Source: JAAYYM01 sp035271065
Lineage (GTDB): Bacteria > Bacillota > Clostridia > Lachnospirales > Lachnospiraceae
Direction: 5' to 3'
Assembly (NCBI GenBank): GCA_035271065.1
Contig: DATESB010000009.1
Location: forward strand, 1 to 21,836
DNA: 21,836 nt
The position numbers and the translations under genes are program-made. The notes under the pieces were generated by a model. The model made no database searches and was not told the DNA's origin. It worked only from the letters and a program-made list of their open reading frames with translations. Below are positions 15,932 to 21,836 of the stretch, piece by piece (the stretch's first letter is position 1; each line of letters begins with the position of its first letter).

Positions 15932-15934
15932 TAT

Positions 15935-18900
15935 CTAAATATCTATCCCTCTGAAACTAAATTCAAATTCCAGCGGTTTACTTACATCCAACAGATATTC
16001 ATCATGTGTTCTGGAACCCCATGCATCGTCTCCTGCAATGCCCATTTGCTTCAGCGATGCCCTTACTACGGTATACTGCACCTGCGGTAATTCATTATAA
16101 TGCGCTGCCTGCTCCAGTTCATGCGGTGTATAAGGAAGTGCTGAGAAATTCATGCCATTTCCTCTAAATATCAATCCCCGTCCTGCCTCATCTGTCACCT
16201 TTGCATATCTGACCCCTGTCTTGTTACCACACTCCTGCGGCATTAGATACGGTGTCACATTATCCTGAACCTTATTTTGATAAATGCCAAGTTTTGCACC
16301 CTTTTCCCTGTCACAATACGTTTCTTCCGGACCGTTTCCATACCACTCCAGATTGTCAAAATCGGCAGACATCTTGAACATCATACCAAATTCCGGCATA
16401 TCACCAAGTTCCGCTATCGGTTGATAGGACAGCTTTGTTTTTATCGTCCCGTCGCCATAAACTGTATATGTGAGATTACAATAACCAGCCGGAGTTGTTG
16501 GCAGATAATACTTGTATTTAATTACCGCACAATCCTCCTGCTGTTCAAGCGTCGGATTGTCAAGTTCTCTGCCTTTTATCGGCGAAAAGCAACTTGCATA
16601 TAAGGACGCAATCTTCCATTGTGCATAACGAATCGGCATCAGATTGCCGATGTCATCATCGACCGGTGCTCTCCAGAAGTTGGGCTGCGGAGTCGATTTA
16701 AGCATTTCCTGTCCCTTGAAACAATACGAAATCAAACCATATCTCTTCTTATCAAAGAGTGCTGTGAAATCCTGACCTTTGATACCAAAGTTACTGCCAC
16801 CGTCTATCACCACATAGGCCGGCTTACTTGTCACCCCAATACCTTCCGTATGGGTACCTTCTGCTTGACTACCGTCTATTTGATTACCTTCTACCTGATA
16901 TACACCCTGCCCAAATGCAATTTCATAGCCTTTCTTCGCCCACACAGTATCATTCTTTAACAAAATGGAAACCGTTATCGCATACTCACCTGTTTCTGTT
17001 TCTTTCGCAAACGGAATTGCATACGTTTCTGTTGTCTGTGGTGCAACATTCGTCTCCATTGTTTCACTTTTTACGAAAATTCCATTCCTGTGCAAAGACA
17101 CTCTACAATCAAATTCCGAAGATGAAATAAACAGATTTTTATTCTTAATTGTAACCTGTCCTGCATCCACGGTGATCACAAAATTCTGATAAACATACTT
17201 AATTTCCTGCATTTTCGGTGTTATTGTTCTATCACCAAATACAATTCCGTTTCCGCAGAAATTATAATCATTAGGGCGTTCGTCAAAGTCTCCGCCATAT
17301 GCAAACTCAGCATTTCCGTCACGGTCTTTTCTGAGAATCGTCTGGTCTACAAAGTCCCAAATAAAGCCTCCCTGAAAAAGTGGCTCACGCTCTGTCAATT
17401 CTACATATTTGTGAGCAGCTCCATTTGCATTTCCCATGGAATGCAGATATTCACAACAAATGAACGGCTTATCTCTGTGTTCCTTTAAGTATTCTTCAAT
17501 TTTGACCACCGGTACATACATCTGGCTCTCGATATCACTTGTTTCGTTGTATCTTCTGTCTGACATGATACCTTCATAATGCACCAGACGGGTGGTATCA
17601 TTTTCACGGAAGAATTTTGACATTTCATAGATGTTCTTTCCACCGGAAGATTCATTGCCACAAGACCACATTAAGATAGAGGGATGATTTTTGTCACGCT
17701 CATACATTGCCTTCGCACGCGCCAATACAGCCCCCAGCCATTCCGGTCTGTCACCCGGCACCAAATCCTCCTGCTTGATCCTGCCATGCAGATAATCATC
17801 CCACACACCATGCGTCTCCAGATTAGTTTCGTCAATCACATAAATGCCATATTTGTCACATAACTCATATAGATAAGACTGGTTTGGATAATGACTGGTG
17901 CGCAATGCATTGATGTTATTCTGCTTCATAATTCTGATATCTTGTTCCATTAACTCTTTCGGCAAAACACGCCCTGTATCACAGGAAAATTCATGCCTGT
18001 TCGTTCCATGAAAGACAATTCTCTTTCCATTAATACACATCAAACCATTTTTAATTTCAAATTGTCTGAAACCAACATTCTGTTCAATCACTTCACATAA
18101 TTCATTGTTTTCATCATATATTTGTATCAGCAATTGATATAGTGCAGGACACTCGGCGCTCCAGAGTTTTGGCTTCTGCACCCCTAATGTCAATTCAGTC
18201 TTCTGTCTTTGAAGCGATGTCTCTGTCTTTGCAATCTCCTCGCCATCGTAGGAAAGCGTCAAGACTGCCTTACCCTTCCCCTCTGTTTTCTCTGTTTTCT
18301 CTGTCTGCTCTGATTTATCTGATCTATCTATTTGCATCTGCATATTTATCTGTAGCATTCCTTGATTGAAATCATCACTTAATGTCTGAATTACCTTCAA
18401 ATCACATACATGAAGTTTGGGAACCGTAAACAAATAAACATCTCTAAAAATACCCGAAAATCTATAAAAGTCCTGGTCCTCCAGCCAACTTCCTGCTGAC
18501 CATTGAAACACCTGTGCCGCCAGTTTATTCTCTCCGTCACGCAAAGCACACGTCAGTTCAAATTCTGCCGGTGTAAATGAGTCCTCACTATAACCTATAA
18601 ATTCGCCATTGCACCACAATGCAACCGCACTTTCCACACCTTGAAATGAAATATATACCGGTTTACCCTTCATTGCATCCGGCACTTCAAAATATTTCAC
18701 ATAGGAAGCCGTCGGATTAAACTCTGTCGGAATTTCACCCGGCAGGATATCTTCATGACCGTCCCACGGATACTGTGAATTAACGTATATCGGAACGCCG
18801 TAGCCTTCCATTTGTATATGTGCAGGCACTTTGATTTCTGCCCAATTTCTACAATCATAGTCTAGGTTTTCAAAACCTTTTACAGCCTTTTCATAGTTTT

Positions 18901-19066
18901 CGGCATATGAAAACTTCCACGTACCGTTTAAACTTTTCTTCATTTCGGTTTCGCGCTCTTCATATTCCTGCATGGAACTGTAATACTTATGATCCGAATG
19001 TGCTAAAAGACAGCCATCGGAATAGTATGTTGGATCCTTTACTTTGTTATAATCAAATGTTTGCAT
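15935..19066 (-). CDS. lacZ: Beta-galactosidase (glycoside hydrolase family 2)
   Basis: A 1043-residue GH2 enzyme that cleaves terminal beta-D-galactosides such as lactose. There is no signal peptide, so it is cytoplasmic. N-terminal jelly roll and immunoglobulin-like domains (about 40-335) precede the TIM barrel (about 337-630), with MWSCGNES carrying the acid/base Glu472 and CCEYLHSMGN the nucleophile Glu539. HGTNRHEF and RTSHYPN are further signatures. The C-terminal domains run from about 640 to 1043, as in long LacZ proteins. Two low-complexity stretches (about 249-266 and 724-743) are extra loops between domains. AAGGAGGG six bases before the ATG is a strong ribosome binding site. It is divergent from the DUF4434 gene and lies just before the nucleoside transporter, with no clear terminator between them. 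Confidence 0.97.
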   Translation of the reverse strand: MQTFDYNKVKDPTYYSDGCLLAHSDHKYYSSMQEYEERETEMKKSLNGTWKFSYAENYEKAVKGFENLDYDCRNWAEIKVPAHIQMEGYGVPIYVNSQYPWDGHEDILPGEIPTEFNPTASYVKYFEVPDAMKGKPVYISFQGVESAVALWCNGEFIGYSEDSFTPAEFELTCALRDGENKLAAQVFQWSAGSWLEDQDFYRFSGIFRDVYLFTVPKLHVCDLKVIQTLSDDFNQGMLQINMQMQIDRSDKSEQTEKTEKTEGKGKAVLTLSYDGEEIAKTETSLQRQKTELTLGVQKPKLWSAECPALYQLLIQIYDENNELCEVIEQNVGFRQFEIKNGLMCINGKRIVFHGTNRHEFSCDTGRVLPKELMEQDIRIMKQNNINALRTSHYPNQSYLYELCDKYGIYVIDETNLETHGVWDDYLHGRIKQEDLVPGDRPEWLGAVLARAKAMYERDKNHPSILMWSCGNESSGGKNIYEMSKFFRENDTTRLVHYEGIMSDRRYNETSDIESQMYVPVVKIEEYLKEHRDKPFICCEYLHSMGNANGAAHKYVELTEREPLFQGGFIWDFVDQTILRKDRDGNAEFAYGGDFDERPNDYNFCGNGIVFGDRTITPKMQEIKYVYQNFVITVDAGQVTIKNKNLFISSSEFDCRVSLHRNGIFVKSETMETNVAPQTTETYAIPFAKETETGEYAITVSILLKNDTVWAKKGYEIAFGQGVYQVEGNQIDGSQAEGTHTEGIGVTSKPAYVVIDGGSNFGIKGQDFTALFDKKRYGLISYCFKGQEMLKSTPQPNFWRAPVDDDIGNLMPIRYAQWKIASLYASCFSPIKGRELDNPTLEQQEDCAVIKYKYYLPTTPAGYCNLTYTVYGDGTIKTKLSYQPIAELGDMPEFGMMFKMSADFDNLEWYGNGPEETYCDREKGAKLGIYQNKVQDNVTPYLMPQECGNKTGVRYAKVTDEAGRGLIFRGNGMNFSALPYTPHELEQAAHYNELPQVQYTVVRASLKQMGIAGDDAWGSRTHDEYLLDVSKPLEFEFSFRGIDI
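16838..16897 (-). repeat. In-frame 15-nt degenerate repeats within lacZ
   Basis: Residues 724-743 of the beta-galactosidase are four degenerate pentapeptides, QVEGN-QIDGS-QAEGT-HTEGI, of form x-x-(E/D)-G-x. At the DNA level this is a 15-base period. It lies in the linker between the barrel-side domains and the large C-terminal domain. Confidence 0.75.
18269..18322 (-). repeat. In-frame 9-nt microsatellite-like stretch within lacZ
   Basis: Residues 249-266 are a charged low-complexity stretch, SDKSEQTEKTEKTEGKGK, encoded by repeats of a 9-base unit (CTCTGTTTT-like on the plus strand) that decay on both sides. It lies in the second N-terminal domain, between beta strands, in a place expected to be a surface loop. 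Confidence 0.7.
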
Positions 19067-19094
19067 GTTTACCCTCCTTACAAGTTACCATATA

Positions 19095-19103
19095 ACTATA
19101 TCA
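19095..19103 (-). promoter_or_regulatory. Candidate lacZ promoter (extended -10)
   Basis: On the minus strand TGATATAGT is an extended -10 match, placing transcription start near 19088 and leaving a leader of about 20 bases that contains the AAGGAGGG site. No good -35 box lies at 16-18 bases. No catabolite-responsive element was seen in this 110-base divergent region. Confidence 0.45.
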
Positions 19104-19164
19104 TGTTTTGGTGCATCAATGACATAAGAATCATATATCATTCGCTTTTTTTAATCACATAAGA

Positions 19165-19170
19165 TATAAT
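19165..19170 (+). promoter_or_regulatory. -10 box of the DUF4434 gene, implying a leaderless message
   Basis: A perfect TATAAT at 19165-19170 stands only six bases before the ATG at 19177, so the expected transcription start coincides with the start codon. The -35 region is weak (TTCGCT at 19141-19146 gives 18 bases). No Shine-Dalgarno sequence precedes the ATG. Confidence 0.6.
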
Positions 19171-19176
19171 TAAAAC

Positions 19177-20775
19177 ATGAATAGAAAAAGCATAAAAATC
19201 TTGGTTCTGTTTCTTCTTGTCATGATAGTAATCATATTGTATCCATATTCTATAAAAGCAAACAGGCTGTCACCCATTGACGGCACATTTTTCTCTGCAC
19301 ATTTGGCTGTTGATTTCACCGAAGAACAATGGGCAAATGAGCTTGCAGAATGGGATGAGATGGGGATAGAATATGTCGTCATCGGAGAAAGTGCAATCCG
19401 CAACGGAGACGGGAAATGGGAGACCTATTATCCCTCACAGTATTCTGATATCTACTACCATAATTCCGTTGAGACAATTTTGCAATACTGTGAAAGTGCC
19501 GGTGTCAAATGTTTCATTGCCTGTGGCAATTACTATGATTTTCATTCCATTAATCTCTGCCGTTATAATGAGTATGATGCTGACGGTAATCTGGTTGTCA
19601 GAGGTCAGGAATACTTTGAACAACTCGTCTATGACACGCACCGCTACATGCAGGAATTATATGATTTATATGGTTCCAAATATCCAAATAGTTTTTATGG
19701 CTTCTATTTTGTTCCGGAAGTCTCTAATTCTGTGGATTTCGAGCAGGACGAACTTCTCAATATTGGTGTTGAGTCCCTGTCCAATGCCTTAAATCTTACA
19801 ATTGATAAAGTCAATCAGCTAAATCCTAATCTCAAATTACTCCTGTCACCCTATGCAAACCTAAAGTCTGAATCCTCTTCATGGAATACCCATAACATGG
19901 ACGTCATAGAAAAATTCTGGACCAATGTCATCCAAAAGACCAACTTCCGTGATGGTGATATTCTGTCCCCTCAAGACAGCGTCGGCGCAAACGGTGTTAA
20001 ACTATCCGAGTTGGAAGCTATCACAAAAGCCTACTATAATGCCGTTGCAGCCGGTGGTAAGAATATTGAATTATGGAGTAACTGCGAAACCTTCTTATTT
20101 CCTCTGGAAACTATGAATGTTCCATATGAAACAGGTCAATCCACCTTTATTGACCGTTTGATTCAACAGACGGATATCGTAAAACCTTACGTAGATAAAA
20201 TTATATCCTGCAGTTATACGAATTATATCGGACGCAGTAATTGCGGAGACTCCTTCTACCGCACCTATCGAGATTATCTCCTGACAGGACAGTTAGACCG
20301 AATTCCTCCCAACCCTATTGATATGGTAACCGGTGATGTGATTGTTGTAAATAATGAGCCGGTACTTCACTTAACCTGTAGTCCTATTTCTGATTTTTAT
20401 GGTGTTGCACGTATGGAAGTCAAAAAGAATCATGACCCCTTTACATTCCGAGTTGCAACTCGCTACGAAAAGAATCCAACTGATTTCAAACCGGGGATTG
20501 CACCTCCATCTTCCTTTTATGATGAAGACTTTGTCCTAAATGGTGGCTCTGCAACCTACAGTGTCATCCTCTATGACTGTGCTGGAAATGCCAATCAAGA
20601 GGTATCTGTCTTTGTTTCTTCTTCTCTGATTTCACAACAGGAATTAGGCATTCCTTATAGCACAGAGTATACTATATTGAATAGCGCTACATATGAAATT
20701 CAATGTACTCTCCTGGATTTCGTCTACAATTTCGACTATCAAGTACTCCAACCATACCAACAATCCGGCAAATGA
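19177..20775 (+). CDS. DUF4434 domain protein, likely exported glycoside-hydrolase-like
   Basis: A 532-residue protein with a single N-terminal hydrophobic segment (about 8-25) acting as signal peptide or anchor. It is followed by a TIM-barrel-like region resembling DUF4434: PIDGTFFSAHLAVDFTEEQW (33-52), then GFYFVPEVSN (175-184, Glu181), LLLSPYAN (221-228), DILSPQDSVG (261-270) and ELWSNCETF (298-306, Glu304). Conserved acidic residues at strand ends suggest glycosidase-type catalysis, not proven. The last 130 residues look like a beta sandwich. DUF4434 is uncharacterised to my knowledge. It stands alone on the plus strand, divergent from lacZ, so a role in sugar use is plausible. The earliest in-frame ATG is used, as a stop lies two codons upstream; no ribosome binding site is present. 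Confidence 0.8.
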   Translation: MNRKSIKILVLFLLVMIVIILYPYSIKANRLSPIDGTFFSAHLAVDFTEEQWANELAEWDEMGIEYVVIGESAIRNGDGKWETYYPSQYSDIYYHNSVETILQYCESAGVKCFIACGNYYDFHSINLCRYNEYDADGNLVVRGQEYFEQLVYDTHRYMQELYDLYGSKYPNSFYGFYFVPEVSNSVDFEQDELLNIGVESLSNALNLTIDKVNQLNPNLKLLLSPYANLKSESSSWNTHNMDVIEKFWTNVIQKTNFRDGDILSPQDSVGANGVKLSELEAITKAYYNAVAAGGKNIELWSNCETFLFPLETMNVPYETGQSTFIDRLIQQTDIVKPYVDKIISCSYTNYIGRSNCGDSFYRTYRDYLLTGQLDRIPPNPIDMVTGDVIVVNNEPVLHLTCSPISDFYGVARMEVKKNHDPFTFRVATRYEKNPTDFKPGIAPPSSFYDEDFVLNGGSATYSVILYDCAGNANQEVSVFVSSSLISQQELGIPYSTEYTILNSATYEIQCTLLDFVYNFDYQVLQPYQQSGK

Positions 20776-20813
20776 TACCCAACTTATCATTTTCGTGTCA
20801 TTACTCTGTGTAT

Positions 20814-20967
20814 TCAAGTCTTTTGCATTGCAATCCACTCGTCCAATGTTAAGGGTTCATAATCCGAATATTTACAAAAGCAGTTAATCATGTTACATGG
20901 TATATGCTGCTCTTCACCTTGTGCATTCCGTTCAGACACTTCAGCAAAACATTGGTTTCTTCAGCAT
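20814..20967 (-). pseudogene. Small gene with an apparent +1 frameshift, downstream of the AbiEii toxin
   Basis: On the minus strand an ATG at 20967, with GGGGGA directly before it, opens MLKKPMFC and stops at 20941. In the next frame an open stretch from 20960 to the stop at 20814-20816 reads NQCFAEVSERNAQGEEQH, then PCNMINCFCKYSDYEPLTLD, and ends DEWIAMQKT. Skipping one C at 20955 joins the ATG to that frame as MLKKQCFAEVSE, giving about 50 residues. The composition (three close Cys, acidic C terminus) is protein-like. A GTG at 20939 could start a shorter 41-residue product. It begins 15 bases after the toxin stop and may belong to that operon. No family recognised. Confidence 0.4.
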
Positions 20968-20982
20968 TCCCCCAAGTTAAAA

Positions 20983-21836
20983 TTATTCATCCAGAAGTTT
21001 TACTGCTTCATATAAATAGCCATATGCTTCCAATTTTTGTTTCTTTATTCCTGTCAATTTCTTATACTTCGTATTAGAAATCGTTTGATCCACATAAATT
21101 TCAGGATTTTCAATCTTTACAAACTCTTTATTTTTTAATAATCCAGTCGCTAAATACATTACTTTACAGGCTTGATGCGCAGCTATTTCTCCACTGTATT
21201 TATACGCAATGATATGAGAAGCTGCTGACTGTATTCCTGCTATGTATTCGGGATAATCATCTTTTTCCAAAGTCCCTCTGCTGATGATACTAATGCAGGC
21301 ATTGATTGTGTCCATTAGCACTTCTTCTTTTCCAATATCAAGCCCCCTAAAAGCTAATTCCTCTGCAACTGCATTATCATATGTACATCTCATAATTTCG
21401 TGATTCTTCATTACATCTGTTAGTGTGGCCACATCAAACAACTGTTTTGCAATTTCTAATGATTTACCTACTCCCACAGGAATTCCTGTTGTATGTGGTG
21501 CAAATGCAGTCAATTTATCTCCAAGAATACAGTCTGCACTCGGTACTACAACTGTGATTTCTGCACCTGTTGTCAAAAGAAATTCATTTTTGATTTCTTT
21601 TTCAATAGTTTCTACGTAAGGTATTTCTCCAAATAGAATATCCAGTAATATATAAAACTCCTGTTTACGTATTGGTGATTGATAAATAAATTTGAAATGT
21701 CGTTTTTCAATCTTATTACGTCCTATTCGTATCTGTTCTTCACATCGGAGAAATGGAAAAATCTTTCCTGCTTCTACAATATATTTATCTACATCCGTTC
21801 CCGGCTGTACAATAATATCTATATCCGTTGACAATC
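20983..21836 (-). CDS. AbiEii/AbiGii-type nucleotidyltransferase toxin (partial, runs off right edge)
   Basis: The visible 284 codons are the C-terminal part of a nucleotidyltransferase. The edge reads LSTDIDIIVQ, matching the RLSxDIDI catalytic block of AbiEii proteins with its metal-binding Asp pair; the preceding GGxS motif and the true start lie beyond 21836, so the TTG at 21834 is not the start. Farther on are VVPSADCILGDKLTAFAPHT and SLEIAKQLFDVATL, corresponding to the later conserved Lys and Asp blocks. AbiEii toxins of abortive-infection or type IV toxin-antitoxin systems transfer nucleotides to RNA acceptors and are normally preceded by an AbiEi-type antitoxin, expected outside this window. 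Whether it is a toxin or a related domesticated enzyme cannot be told here. Confidence 0.82.
   Translation of the reverse strand, partial: LSTDIDIIVQPGTDVDKYIVEAGKIFPFLRCEEQIRIGRNKIEKRHFKFIYQSPIRKQEFYILLDILFGEIPYVETIEKEIKNEFLLTTGAEITVVVPSADCILGDKLTAFAPHTTGIPVGVGKSLEIAKQLFDVATLTDVMKNHEIMRCTYDNAVAEELAFRGLDIGKEEVLMDTINACISIISRGTLEKDDYPEYIAGIQSAASHIIAYKYSGEIAAHQACKVMYLATGLLKNKEFVKIENPEIYVDQTISNTKYKKLTGIKKQKLEAYGYLYEAVKLLDE

Noticed and set aside
15853..15934. Possible purine riboswitch before the BMP operon
   Set aside because: The leader is only about 50 bases and shows no aptamer pairing; the palindrome is inside the promoter.
20983..21834. TTG at 21834 as a true start
   Set aside because: The conserved LSTDIDI block begins there and the required upstream GGxS motif is missing, so the gene continues beyond the window.

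Overview
The window reads as a chromosomal segment of a low-GC Gram-positive bacterium, most likely a Clostridia member of the Lachnospiraceae type. The evidence is strong AGGAGG-type ribosome binding sites, sigma-A promoters with TTGACA/TATAAT boxes (several with an extended TGn -10), the BMP-type nucleoside ABC transporter arranged as in Bacillus nupNOPQ, a DUF3160 lipoprotein, a DUF4434 protein and a PadR regulator. This assignment is inference from gene content; there is no rRNA or other taxonomic marker here. I see no tRNA, rRNA, CRISPR array, insertion sequence or prophage.

Layout. 1-360: the first codons of a minus-strand gene running off the left edge, a short orphan plus-strand reading frame ending in 21-nt tandem repeats, and a strong bidirectional terminator. 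384-1502: a Fic-domain protein with a C-terminal winged helix and a well-formed promoter carrying inverted repeats. 1530-2837: a two-gene unit, a PadR repressor followed by an iron-sulfur flavoprotein, driven by a consensus promoter whose spacer is a perfect palindrome. 2853-10917: a long minus-strand run of tightly spaced or overlapping genes: proA, a 1-acylglycerol-phosphate acyltransferase with an added zinc ribbon, an atypical shikimate-kinase-like protein, a small acidic protein, an EamA/DMT exporter, a DUF3160 lipoprotein and a membrane-anchored CapA-type metallophosphatase, ending at a 14-bp-stem terminator. 10999-15931: a complete BMP-family nucleoside-type ABC importer (lipoprotein, ATPase, two permeases) with its own promoter, a probable operator, and a hairpin plus a second promoter between the binding-protein gene and the ATPase gene. 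15935-19066: a full-length GH2 beta-galactosidase. 19177-20775: a divergent DUF4434 protein that appears to be translated from a leaderless message. 20814-21836: a probably frameshifted small gene and a partial AbiEii-type nucleotidyltransferase toxin cut by the right edge.

How the genes fit together. Beta-galactosidase and the divergent DUF4434 protein point to oligosaccharide use, and the neighbouring ABC system imports small solutes, probably nucleosides. The 2979-9600 genes mix envelope and lipid functions (acyltransferase, exporter, lipoprotein, anchored metallophosphatase). The translationally coupled DUF3160-CapA pair is the most likely uncharacterised system in the window. The two ends (Fic with its regulatory sites, AbiEii with a broken neighbour, orphan repeat ORF) look like accessory DNA flanking a housekeeping core.
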